From NCBI GenBank assembly GCA_964488495.1, contig CAZAUQ010000054.1:1-13883 (forward strand): a DNA stretch of 13,883 nt. Direction: 5' to 3'. Below the pieces are notes generated by a model. It ran no database searches and was not told the origin of the DNA. It saw nothing but the letters and a program-made list of their open reading frames with translations. Below, piece by piece: positions 1 to 7,355 of the stretch; position 1 is the first letter of the stretch, and each line of letters begins with the position of its first letter. The translations under genes and the position numbers were made by a program. Source of the stretch: UBA1402 sp964488495 (GTDB lineage: Bacteria; Bacteroidota; Bacteroidia; Bacteroidales; UBA1402).

Positions 1-2527
1 TCCTGTAGTTGCTGGTGTAGGGCGTGGCAAAAATCCAGAGATGACTCATCGTGGCATTGTCGTAATAAATCTGTTCTTCGCGCCAGTCTCCAAAAATATC
101 GGCCTGCAAACAGGGTGTGTATTTGATCACATTGGTGCCGGCTCCGTATTTATTGGGCATATCCACCAGAGTAGTCGCGTTTTGCGTACGGCCCTGCCAT
201 TTGGTAATCACCCCTCGTTCGGTGGTTTCGCATTGCAAATCGCCGTCCCAGTAGGTGCGGAAATTTACTGTGGGTCGTTTGGTCGAAAGTATCGTGCCCG
301 CGCCGTCGTACACCTCGTAACCGGCCGTACTCCAGTATTCGTGGCCTCTCGAGGTGGGGTCCACATCGGCGCAAAGGCCACGGCCCACATCGCTGCCGGT
401 AAACACGCCCGAAAGGATCTGGCCTGTCAGGGCGTCGTGCATTTCCACCCCGTATTTAGCCGATATTTCTTCGTGCACCATCATCACCTCCAGGCCGGGG
501 CGATCGGGCATAAAATCGCCCACGTGCATAGCGTCTCCGTGGCCCAGGCCCGTGCGGTAAATAATACTGCCGTCGTCGTCGATGGTGCAGGCACCATAAA
601 TAATTTCGTCCCGGCCGTCGCCGTCCACATCGGCCGTAGCAAGGCTGTGGGCACCTTCGCCGTATGCCCCTATTCCACCGGGAATGGAGCTGTGCAGCCA
701 ACGGGTGCTGAGCTTCTCGCCGTCAAAATCGACCGCCCATAAAAAAGCCGCCGTATAATACCCCCTGGCCATCACCAGACTGGGATGCTCCCCGTCCAGG
801 TAAGATACGCAGGCCAGGTAACGTTCGCAACGGTTGCCGTAGCTGTCGCCCCAATTACTGATGGTATCTCTGGCAGGCCGGTAAGCCGTCGTGGCCAAGG
901 CTTCGCCCGTCAGGCCGCTGAACACGGTCAGGTATTCGGGGCCGCTGATGATCACTCCGCTTTTGCCGCCCACCACAGTGCGGTAATCGGCCTGAGGATC
1001 GTCCTCGCCCATCAGCACGTAATTGCCCTTGCCGTCGATGGTGCCGGGAGCCGTTTTGCAGGCCACTTCCGCCCGGCCGTCGCCGTCCAGATCGTAAACC
1101 ATCAATTGCGTATAATGTGCGCCTGCCCGTATGTTTTTGCCCAGGTCAATACGCCAGAGCTGCGTGCCATCCATGCGATAGGCATCGATGAGCACATTGC
1201 CCGTGTAACCCGATTCCGAATTATCCTTGCGATTGTCGGGGTCCCATTTCATAATCACTTCGTAGGCCTTGTCGCCGTCCACGTCGGCCACCATGCAATC
1301 GCCGGGAATGTAATAAAAATCACCGCTCTCGGTAGTGCCTCCTGCGGGGCGGTTGAGCGGGATATCCAGGTAACCCTTGGGCAAGACCTGTACCGGGGCG
1401 GTTTCCACCACCTCCCCTCCCAGCAGGGCCTCCACAGTATATTCGCTGCCGGCCGTTCCGCCGTAATCCAGGTAATTGCTGCGGTCGGCAATGGGGGCCG
1501 CATTCAGCTTGACGCCGTCGCGATACACATTGAAACTCAGCTGCGCAGGGTCATCAATCAGGCAACGCCAGTTGACCAGGTAACGGCTGTTGGTGCCCAT
1601 ATAGGTAGCCACCGCTCCGCGGTCGAGCGCTTCGGGATCGAGCACCCGGGGACGTCCGGCAAAAGGAAAGCTCACAGCCACCTGCAGGCCGGTATCGGTC
1701 ACCAGGGAATTGCGCATTCCTTCTTTTTGAGCAATTGCTCTGAGCCGGCAGGAACGGGTCAGCTCAAAAGGACCGGTATAAGGACGGGCATAATCGAGCA
1801 CATCGGCATGATCTACCAGTGCATACAAAATGCGGGCATCGGGCGTTTCGCAGCTCAGGCTCACTTGCTTGCCCTCCACTACGATCAGGGGAGTGGCCAC
1901 CTGTTCGCGCATGTCTTCGGTTTCCTCCAGCACCGCCACGCTCTGCACCACCACGCCTCCGCTGTTGGTCCAGCTTACCTCTCCGTCGGCCAGCACATCG
2001 AAAGCATAGGTCTTGAAATAAGTGGTGGGGTAAGTATCCGGCCCGCAACTGCCACTGAGATTGCTCACCGAAGCAATGCCCTGAGCCGCGCTCGACGAAG
2101 ATTTGATGGTGACCGTCACACGCTGGCCGGCTTTGAGCCCGGGAATACTCACCGGAGCAATGCGTTGCATTTGCATCCCGTTGTTGCTGCCCATATTGTG
2201 ACGCAGCAACAAACTGCCGGCTTCGATGCCACTGCCCACCAGCAAGCCCTCGGTGGTGGCAATCACCTGCCCGCTGGCCTGCAGCGGCAGCCCGTCGGTA
2301 GGTACGTTGTTGCAATAGCGCTGCAACACCCCGCTTTTGGACATCGGAGTCCAGTGTTCGGTATCGGCAGCCAGATTGGCCAGAGTTTGGGCACTGTATG
2401 CAGCCAGATTCCAGCTTTGAATGGTGTCGTAGGTGGTTTGAGCAAAGCAGGCCGCACTCAGGCAGGCCGACAAAAACACAGCACTGCACTTGAGCAGGCG
2501 GATTCGGGGGCAGGAGCAAAAAATCAT
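1..2527 (-). CDS. Secreted rhamnogalacturonan lyase, polysaccharide lyase family 11 (C-terminus beyond the window)
   Basis: Cleaves the rhamnogalacturonan-I backbone of pectin by beta-elimination; expected to act outside the cell or in the periplasm. The frame is open for 842 codons to the left edge, so the C-terminus is missing. Residues 1-29 form a Sec signal peptide (Arg/Lys-containing start, hydrophobic core, cleavage after AACFA before Gln). Residues 30-200 are an unassigned beta-rich-looking domain. Residues about 205-275 resemble a chitobiase/hexosaminidase C-terminal-type beta domain (ARILYALVD, YTGPFELTRS). From about 291 (RPRVLDPEALDRGAVATY) the PL11 module begins. Asp-rich calcium-type loops of the beta-propeller are visible near 413-419 (DVDGDK), 476-487 (DLDGDGRAE) and 631-643 (DVDGDGRDE), as are FGDWREE and YYDNATMSHLWIFATPY near the end. 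The last few dozen catalytic residues, and any type IX sorting tail, lie outside. The ATG at 2527 is chosen because it directly precedes the signal peptide and follows a good promoter. The gene is visibly GC-richer than its neighbours. Confidence 0.93.
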   Translation of the reverse strand, partial: MIFCSCPRIRLLKCSAVFLSACLSAACFAQTTYDTIQSWNLAAYSAQTLANLAADTEHWTPMSKSGVLQRYCNNVPTDGLPLQASGQVIATTEGLLVGSGIEAGSLLLRHNMGSNNGMQMQRIAPVSIPGLKAGQRVTVTIKSSSSAAQGIASVSNLSGSCGPDTYPTTYFKTYAFDVLADGEVSWTNSGGVVVQSVAVLEETEDMREQVATPLIVVEGKQVSLSCETPDARILYALVDHADVLDYARPYTGPFELTRSCRLRAIAQKEGMRNSLVTDTGLQVAVSFPFAGRPRVLDPEALDRGAVATYMGTNSRYLVNWRCLIDDPAQLSFNVYRDGVKLNAAPIADRSNYLDYGGTAGSEYTVEALLGGEVVETAPVQVLPKGYLDIPLNRPAGGTTESGDFYYIPGDCMVADVDGDKAYEVIMKWDPDNRKDNSESGYTGNVLIDAYRMDGTQLWRIDLGKNIRAGAHYTQLMVYDLDGDGRAEVACKTAPGTIDGKGNYVLMGEDDPQADYRTVVGGKSGVIISGPEYLTVFSGLTGEALATTAYRPARDTISNWGDSYGNRCERYLACVSYLDGEHPSLVMARGYYTAAFLWAVDFDGEKLSTRWLHSSIPGGIGAYGEGAHSLATADVDGDGRDEIIYGACTIDDDGSIIYRTGLGHGDAMHVGDFMPDRPGLEVMMVHEEISAKYGVEMHDALTGQILSGVFTGSDVGRGLCADVDPTSRGHEYWSTAGYEVYDGAGTILSTKRPTVNFRTYWDGDLQCETTERGVITKWQGRTQNATTLVDMPNKYGAGTNVIKYTPCLQADIFGDWREEQIYYDNATMSHLWIFATPYTSNYR

Positions 2528-2553
2528 CAATCGTTACATTATTAATAGCGGGG

Positions 2554-2585
2554 CAAAGATATACCACAGCAGCGATTGCAACAAA
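2554..2585 (-). promoter_or_regulatory. Bacteroidota-type promoter of the lyase gene
   Basis: On the minus strand a TTTG (2585-2582) lies 20 bp upstream of TATCTTTG (2561-2554). This matches the -33/-7 pattern of the Bacteroidota primary sigma factor. The predicted RNA start is near 2549, giving a leader of about 20 nt before the ATG at 2527. Two further -7-like TAAGTTTG boxes (2589-2582 and 2610-2603, 21 bp apart) lie just upstream and could be alternative starts. Confidence 0.6.
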
Positions 2586-2624
2586 CTTATACGGCCCAAA
2601 ATCAAACTTATAGCCATTTTCGTA

Positions 2625-2693
2625 CCACAAAAGCACAAAGCAATGTGCCACAAAAACACAAAACAAATTGCCACAAAAAAACAAATCAAACCA
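2625..2693 (+). repeat. Three tandem copies of a 23-bp A-rich repeat upstream of the subtype C ATPase
   Basis: CCACAAAA begins at 2625, 2648 and 2671, an exact 23-bp period. Copies 1 and 2 share CCACAAAAnCACAAAnCAA; copy 3 is more diverged (CCACAAAAAAACAAATCAAA). The repeats sit between the divergent lyase promoter and the -7 box of the ATPase gene. Equal phasing suggests binding sites for a protein, but no regulator can be named. Confidence 0.75.
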
Positions 2694-2702
2694 ATTTGGT
2701 TT
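2688..2702. promoter_or_regulatory. Small palindrome beside the ATPase promoter
   Basis: The arms AAACCA (2688-2693) and TGGTTT (2697-2702) are perfect inverted repeats with a 3-nt centre. They lie 11 bp upstream of the -7 box at 2714. The TTTG at 2695-2698 inside the palindrome is the only -33 candidate, and its 15-bp spacing is short. The site may be an operator; this rests on position and symmetry only. Confidence 0.35.
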
Positions 2703-2713
2703 AAAAAATCAGC

Positions 2714-2721
2714 TATATTTG
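2714..2721 (+). promoter_or_regulatory. -7 element of the subtype C ATPase gene
   Basis: TATATTTG is a perfect TAnnTTTG match ending 20 nt before the chosen ATG at 2742. It supports that start over in-frame upstream Met codons (for example at 2490 and 2643), which would place the promoter and the tandem repeats inside the gene. Confidence 0.6.
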
Positions 2722-2741
2722 CATTCAACAAATTATATTAC

Positions 2742-4034
2742 ATGAGCTACTTAAATCGAATAGCAGATAAAATATTACTTGAACGGCTGGAAGCTTTTGG
2801 AGCCGTGCTAATTGAAGGGCCAAAATGGTGTGGCAAAACTACTACAGCTGAACAAGTGGCTAAAAGTGTCATCAAACTGCAAGATACAGATATGCGAGAA
2901 GAATACCTTGCAACGGCAGCCTCAAAACCTTCACTGTTGTTACAAGGGGAGGTACCACGTTTACTGGATGAATGGCAAGATGCACCGGTATTGTGGGATG
3001 CAATACGAACAATGGTCGACAAGAGAAAGATGCCGGGACAGTTTATTCTGACAGGCTCCAACTCTATTGACAGAGACTCCATTCTTCACTCCGGTACCGG
3101 GAGAATATCAAGGATGCAGATGCTTCCGATGAGTTTATGGGAATCAGGAGAATCTAATGGTAAAATTTCTCTACAAGAATTATTTGATGATGCCGCAATA
3201 GATATTGATGGAATAACTTCCGATATGCAAGTTGAAGACCTTATTTACGTTGCGTGTCGTGGAGGATGGCCGGCAACTGTTCATATCAAAACGGATAATG
3301 CCAAACTACTTGTTGCCAGAAATTACGTAGATACTATTTGTAAAGAAGACATTTCAAGAATAGATGGTGTGCAGCGTGATGAGCGAGTAGCAAAAATGCT
3401 ACTTCGTAACTATTCGAGGAATATCTCTACCCTTGCAAAGAAAACATCTATACTTGCAGACTTAGTATCATCAGGAGAACTTGTTATAAGCCAAGCTACT
3501 TTTGATAATTATGTTACTGCTTTGCAAAAATTGTTTGTCATTAGAGACATCGATGCATGGTCGCCCGCTATTCGCAGTAAAACAGCCATACGAAGTGGCT
3601 ATAAGCGTGCTTTTATTGATCCATCCATTGCTGTTGCTTCTTTAGGACTTAGCCCCGAAGCATTACGCACCCAATTGAAAACGTTCGGGTTTATATTTGA
3701 ACAGTTGTGTATTCGGGATTTGGAAGCATATACACTTGATTTTGATAGTCATATCTCTTATTATCGTGACCGTTACGGACTGGAAGCAGATCTTGTGCTT
3801 CATCTTAAAGATGGACGATATGCTTTAATTGAATGCAAATTAGGTAGCAGAGAGATTGAAAAAGGGGCACAACATCTTCTTCAATTAAAACACCTTATAA
3901 GTGAACATAATAAAAACGAAAAACAAATTCCTCTGCGCGAACCAGACTTATTAATCATCTTGACCGGTGGCAAAATGGCATATACCCGACCTGACGGAGT
4001 AAAAATCGTTCCGCTTGCAGTTATCAAGCCATAA
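2742..4034 (+). CDS. AAA-type ATPase with DUF4143 / nuclease-like C-terminus, subtype C (GPKWCGKT P-loop)
   Basis: A 430-residue protein of the DUF4143-type ATPase family, whose physiological role is unestablished. The Walker A loop is GPKWCGKT at 26-33, Walker B is RLLDE at 73-77, and the sensor-like ILTGSN is at 102-107. A CRGGWPA motif (172-178) is typical of this subtype. The middle part (about 200-290) should form the winged-helix region. The C-terminal third carries PD-(D/E)xK nuclease-like residues: Glu320, Asp350 (GLEAD) and ECK at 364-366. The length is normal for the family. The ATG follows a -7 box and an AT-rich leader. It converges on the SEC-C gene with 22 bp between stop codons. 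Base composition is clearly AT-richer than the lyase next door, consistent with foreign origin. A fossil of a paralogue lies at 8840-8962. The family call is firm; the function is not known. Confidence 0.92.
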   Translation: MSYLNRIADKILLERLEAFGAVLIEGPKWCGKTTTAEQVAKSVIKLQDTDMREEYLATAASKPSLLLQGEVPRLLDEWQDAPVLWDAIRTMVDKRKMPGQFILTGSNSIDRDSILHSGTGRISRMQMLPMSLWESGESNGKISLQELFDDAAIDIDGITSDMQVEDLIYVACRGGWPATVHIKTDNAKLLVARNYVDTICKEDISRIDGVQRDERVAKMLLRNYSRNISTLAKKTSILADLVSSGELVISQATFDNYVTALQKLFVIRDIDAWSPAIRSKTAIRSGYKRAFIDPSIAVASLGLSPEALRTQLKTFGFIFEQLCIRDLEAYTLDFDSHISYYRDRYGLEADLVLHLKDGRYALIECKLGSREIEKGAQHLLQLKHLISEHNKNEKQIPLREPDLLIILTGGKMAYTRPDGVKIVPLAVIKP

Positions 4035-4056
4035 ATTCCAGCGGTCAATAACCTAT

Positions 4057-5310
4057 TCAGGAACCACCGGCGCCGCAACATTTCTTGTATTTCTTACCGC
4101 TGCCACAAGGACACAGCTCATTACGGCCCACTTTGGGGACAGTCTCCGCTTTGCCGGTATCGCTATTTTCGGCATCCACCATCGACCAAAGATCCTTGGG
4201 ATCGGCATCGGGATAACGCTGCAAAAATTGTTCTTCGATGTTTTTTCTAAAGGAAGCATCGTGGAGATCAAGTGGATGCGCTGCAAACAAGTCCTCGGGC
4301 GTATGCCCCTTGAGCAACCAATGAGGCGTATTATTCGAAAACTCCGTCACCAGGCTTATTATTTTGTTGATTTCTTCAATAGAATCGAATTCAAACGAGG
4401 CCGACAATATCGAAATCAGCCTGCCGTGGTTTTCGCCCAATTGAATCGATTCCCAAAGTTGTCCCATCTGAAAGGCCGTAAGAGCCTCGTCTCCCCCATT
4501 TTTTTTGCTCAGGCAATCAATCAGGCGCGCCACCGTACCGATGCTTGTGGCGTTTATAGCTGAATACGAAAAAGACTGTATTAGCTCTTTGGAAAAAGTG
4601 GCGTATTCCAGATCGCTCCGTTTAATGATTTCCTCGTAAAAAGAAGCCGGATCATCCACAACCTCAGAAGCAAATAAGAGGGTATTGCCCGCAAGACAAG
4701 GTTTAAACTCATTTTTAAGGTCTATTCTGTACAAAAACAGCTCCAGCAACTCATCGTATCGGGGACAAGAGCCCAACATCGCTTCCCACAGCTCCCTGAG
4801 TTTATTCTCGGACACTACTCCGTAAAGACGCAAAAGGCCAATCAACAGCCGTTCATTTTGACTTTTTCTTTTTAGAACAGCATCGCTGAACCATCCGTCC
4901 ATAACAGGTTTCAATACTTTTTGCAGATTAGCCGCAATCGCATAAATATACTTCCGATCTTGCCGACCGCCCGACACAGAAGATCGCTCCCGGTAAACTA
5001 TGACCAACTGTTGCATTTCGAGTGTCAACACATCCAATGGTTCAGCAGACCGAAGCGTTCCGCCTGCCCGCACAATTTCTTGCAACTGCATCAGCTCATG
5101 CCTGGGCAAACACTCAGCCAATCGCCTGGGTTCAACTATAAGAAGATCTTCCACAGCCCCGGCCAACTGCTTTTTGTTCATCGAGCGGCGGCAGGGAATC
5201 ACGTAATCACGACATAATTCGAGTAAGTCTTCTTTGGTGCACACATTGAGCAAAATATGACTCAGCGGCAACTCCGAAACAAGCTCAGGAGGAAAAGAAA
5301 GGTGTTTCAT
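4057..5310 (-). CDS. SEC-C zinc-motif protein with SAP/Rho-N-like N-terminus
   Basis: A 417-residue protein ending in a clear SEC-C motif, CPCGSGKKYKKCC, the Cys/His zinc-binding tail first known from SecA and widespread on unrelated proteins. Near the N-terminus, residues about 20-50 (TKEDLLELCRDYVIP, MNKKQLAGAVEDLL) look like a small helix-extended-helix SAP/Rho-N-type nucleic-acid-binding fold. The roughly 300 residues between are helical-looking with no domain I recognise. The start is set at the ATG at 5310 rather than the in-frame TTG at 5337, because TATATTTG at 5354-5347 leaves a sensible leader. It lies 77 bp downstream of the DUF3843-like gene on the same strand, with its own promoter, and converges with the ATPase at 4034. 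A regulatory or RNA-related role is possible but inferred. Confidence 0.82.
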   Translation of the reverse strand: MKHLSFPPELVSELPLSHILLNVCTKEDLLELCRDYVIPCRRSMNKKQLAGAVEDLLIVEPRRLAECLPRHELMQLQEIVRAGGTLRSAEPLDVLTLEMQQLVIVYRERSSVSGGRQDRKYIYAIAANLQKVLKPVMDGWFSDAVLKRKSQNERLLIGLLRLYGVVSENKLRELWEAMLGSCPRYDELLELFLYRIDLKNEFKPCLAGNTLLFASEVVDDPASFYEEIIKRSDLEYATFSKELIQSFSYSAINATSIGTVARLIDCLSKKNGGDEALTAFQMGQLWESIQLGENHGRLISILSASFEFDSIEEINKIISLVTEFSNNTPHWLLKGHTPEDLFAAHPLDLHDASFRKNIEEQFLQRYPDADPKDLWSMVDAENSDTGKAETVPKVGRNELCPCGSGKKYKKCCGAGGS

Positions 5311-5346
5311 ACTAGATCTATAATTAAGGCTGTTCAAAAATCAGTT

Positions 5347-5381
5347 CAAATATAAAACTTAGTTTCATATTGAGTATCAAA
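5347..5381 (-). promoter_or_regulatory. Promoter of the SEC-C gene
   Basis: TATATTTG on the minus strand (5354-5347) is a perfect -7 element. A TTTG at 5381-5378 is a possible -33 element, with a long 23-bp spacing. The pair lies in the 77-bp gap after the DUF3843-like gene and would give a leader of about 30 nt. The SEC-C gene may thus be transcribed both from here and by read-through. Confidence 0.45.
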
Positions 5382-5387
5382 GAGGCC

Positions 5388-6887
5388 TCAGTAATCATCA
5401 CTCCGCATAAACCGAGCCAGAAAATCCAGGTTCTCCTGAACAAGAGCCAGCCCCCGTTCAGGGCCCAGAAAATGGTTCATGTGGGCATCGGGGAGCATTT
5501 TGTTGTCCAGCAGATGGTGGAGTATCTCTTTGGGAGTCACTGTTTCGCTGACAATAAAAGCCAGGGCATTTTCTTGCGCAATCGTTTTATCATAATAGGG
5601 ATTATCCTTGTCGTAAATAACTCTGGAACCATTAGAGATAAATAATATTCCTTCGTCCCGGCATAGATAAACAGCAGGGAATTCAACACCCATCACATTA
5701 TCGGGCATGGTCATGCTCTCATTAAACGAAGAATGCGCCTTTATCCAATTATAAAAGTCAAGACCCGTTCTAAAATAAAGCATGGGATTACCAGAACCGG
5801 GCTTTCGCAAGCAAAGGGGCGGTCCCTCTTCTTTCTCCTTCTTTGCCTTTTCGCCGGCAATACCATCAAACACTTCGGTGGATGTATACCAGACACTCAG
5901 TCCATTAGGCATCCACACCCCGTCGTATTGCACCAACGAGCTCATCAGCACCTTGTTCTGTTGCAATTGTACATCCGGGCAGCCACCATCAAAGGCCTCC
6001 CTCAACACCTGGCAGGTTTTGCCGGATAACTCTTTTAAAAAAATGTACTCAGTGTCGTAATTTTCAAGTAAGAAAAAAGAATAGGGCAGCGCCTCAATGG
6101 CCGCAATCTTCCTGGCCTCGCTTTCCAAACCCCACTGAGTGTACATCATCGAAAGCCAGTCTTTGATGTAAAGCGAAAGAGGGCCGGTCTTTTTATGAAA
6201 AGATAGTATGGTTTTAAAAGCATAGTTCCTTGGGCCTGAAGCCAGATCTTCGCCCAAAAAGGCATCAACAACTCTGTCAACACCCTCACGACGCCCCTCC
6301 ACAAAAGGCTTAAAAAGGTATGACAGAGTTGCCAGGCGCATAAAAAGATCCTTGATCAAGTAAAAGTCATTCGACGTGGCGACTGCTATAAGCGTTTCCG
6401 GCAATTCCTCATTGATGGGAGCCCTTTCAAACTCTGCATCCAACACCTCGTACAAGGCAGCGGACAAGGCTATAAAAAAGGGATTTTCAGGATTAATAAC
6501 AGAAGCACTCCTGGTCTTCTGAATGTACATCCAAAGAATAAAGCTGATATCCTCGCGATTCACTTCGTCCGGATAATAGGCGTCAGCATCTATTTCATAG
6601 AAGGGCAAATACCGCCCATACAACTCCCTATGTTTCGTAACAAAGGCCTTCCACACACCCATTCCACATACTACATCCTCAAAATAATAAGCTATCGCCA
6701 TAGCCCATTCCTCGCAGGTTTCCTTCTCCTGATTCCACTTAGGTTGAGCATTCCAGATCACCCGGAACAGCTTTTTGGCTATACCCAAATAATACGCATC
6801 AGTTTCAAACGCAAAGGCAGCCAGATGGCCTTCGCGCCAGGCACGTAACGAAAGCCCGGAGAAATTTCGATTAGACATTTTATTCAT
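5388..6887 (-). CDS. Uncharacterised Bacteroidota protein resembling DUF3843
   Basis: A 499-residue cytosolic-looking protein without signal peptide or membrane helices. The first 180 residues (TDAYYLGIAKKLF, AYYFEDVVCGMGVWKAFVTK, LYGRYLPFYEID, REDISFILWMYIQKT) agree with what I remember of DUF3843, a Bacteroidota family of unknown function. I could not check this, and the usual family length as I recall it is somewhat shorter. The rest shows aromatic-rich beta/alpha sequence and a Lys/Glu stretch (AKKEKEEGPP), with no catalytic motif I recognise. Start choice: the longest frame opens with GTG at 6896; ATG codons at 6887 and 6878 are more likely, and 6887 is used here. It precedes the SEC-C gene on the same strand. 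Its last 25 bp (encoding FMRSDDY and the stop) recur almost exactly at 8988-9012. Confidence 0.75.
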   Translation of the reverse strand: MNKMSNRNFSGLSLRAWREGHLAAFAFETDAYYLGIAKKLFRVIWNAQPKWNQEKETCEEWAMAIAYYFEDVVCGMGVWKAFVTKHRELYGRYLPFYEIDADAYYPDEVNREDISFILWMYIQKTRSASVINPENPFFIALSAALYEVLDAEFERAPINEELPETLIAVATSNDFYLIKDLFMRLATLSYLFKPFVEGRREGVDRVVDAFLGEDLASGPRNYAFKTILSFHKKTGPLSLYIKDWLSMMYTQWGLESEARKIAAIEALPYSFFLLENYDTEYIFLKELSGKTCQVLREAFDGGCPDVQLQQNKVLMSSLVQYDGVWMPNGLSVWYTSTEVFDGIAGEKAKKEKEEGPPLCLRKPGSGNPMLYFRTGLDFYNWIKAHSSFNESMTMPDNVMGVEFPAVYLCRDEGILFISNGSRVIYDKDNPYYDKTIAQENALAFIVSETVTPKEILHHLLDNKMLPDAHMNHFLGPERGLALVQENLDFLARFMRSDDY

Positions 6888-7076
6888 CTGAATCACTTTT
6901 AGTTTATTTCTGAGAGAGTTTCCACTCCAATGTTTTCTCCGTCAACTGATCGCTTGAAGGTGACGGGCGGCGTATTAATCGTGAGTACTCATCACTCATC
7001 AGTAAGTCATATACTTTGGCTTGTGGGTACAAGGTCTTTACCTTACATATTTGATGATAATCCAAAGTGCTGGCTG

Positions 7077-7107
7077 CAAATATAATGATAATCAAAAGTA
7101 CACTCAA
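7077..7107 (-). promoter_or_regulatory. Promoter of the DUF3843-like gene
   Basis: TATATTTG on the minus strand (7084-7077), with TTG at 7107-7105 spaced 20 bp upstream, fits the Bacteroidota -33/-7 pattern. The predicted start near 7070 gives an unusually long leader of roughly 180 nt before the ATG at 6887. Confidence 0.5.
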
Positions 7108-7313
7108 GAAATTCCACCATTTTGTTAAGCAAGAAACACCCTGTCAACGATCCCGTTTAAATGTAAGCATTAAAAAAAAAGCCTGCCCCCCCATTAAGTT
7201 TATCGTAAAATTATAATTGTTCCGGTTCCTGTGGGGTGCTTTCGAAATTAATCGACAGAAAAACTTGTTTTGTATTTCAAAAGAATATACATTTGTCGTT
7301 ATTTCGTGCGAAT

Positions 7314-7350
7314 TGTGTGATTTTTTACACATAAAGCGCACATAATATTG
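7314..7350 (+). promoter_or_regulatory. Weak promoter and small inverted repeat at the subtype B ATPase start
   Basis: TAATATTG at 7343-7350 differs from the -7 consensus at one base and ends 5 nt before the ATG at 7356, so the transcript would be leaderless or nearly so. An inverted repeat TGTGT (7314-7318) / ACACA (7327-7331) lies just upstream. No -33 element has acceptable spacing. The evidence is positional only. Confidence 0.3.
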
Positions 7351-7355
7351 GCAAA

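Larger units (their letters stand above)
6888..7355. other. Intergenic region between the divergent DUF3843-like and subtype B ATPase genes
   Basis: About 470 bp with no convincing gene. It holds the promoter of the DUF3843-like gene (7077-7107), giving a leader of about 180 nt. Within this leader a 31-codon frame (minus, 6999-6904) ends 16 nt before the ATG at 6887; it has no recognisable similarity and could be a chance leader frame. A run of nine A residues followed by a C-rich patch occurs around 7170-7194 without a stem that would make a terminator. The right end holds the weak promoter of the ATPase at 7356. Confidence 0.5.

Noticed and set aside
785..2545. A 586-codon plus-strand open frame, with a 233-codon one at 41-742
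   Set aside because: They lie antisense to the lyase gene, whose minus-strand frame has a signal peptide and clear PL11 motifs. The plus frames are His/Ala/Gly-rich without domains, typical shadows of GC-rich coding DNA.
1764..2684. A 306-codon minus-strand open frame
   Set aside because: It is out of frame with the lyase and translates to Cys/Gln/Arg-rich sequence without motifs; the lyase frame covers the same DNA.
2490..2741. N-terminal extension of the subtype C ATPase to an upstream Met
   Set aside because: It would run through the tandem repeats and the TATATTTG box, and its Lys/Asn/Gln-rich sequence is not family-like; the protein family starts near MSYLNR.
4035..4056. Terminator between the convergent ATPase and SEC-C genes
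   Set aside because: No stem with a T-tract could be found in the 22-bp gap or the adjoining gene ends.
6995..7002. CTGATGAG on the minus strand as a hammerhead ribozyme core
   Set aside because: A GTGA/TCAC stem can follow, but the required GAAA is replaced by GATT and no matching outer stems are visible.
7144..7341. A 65-codon minus-strand open frame
   Set aside because: No plausible start signal, domain or neighbour relation; it lies over the A-run and the control region of the ATPase at 7356.
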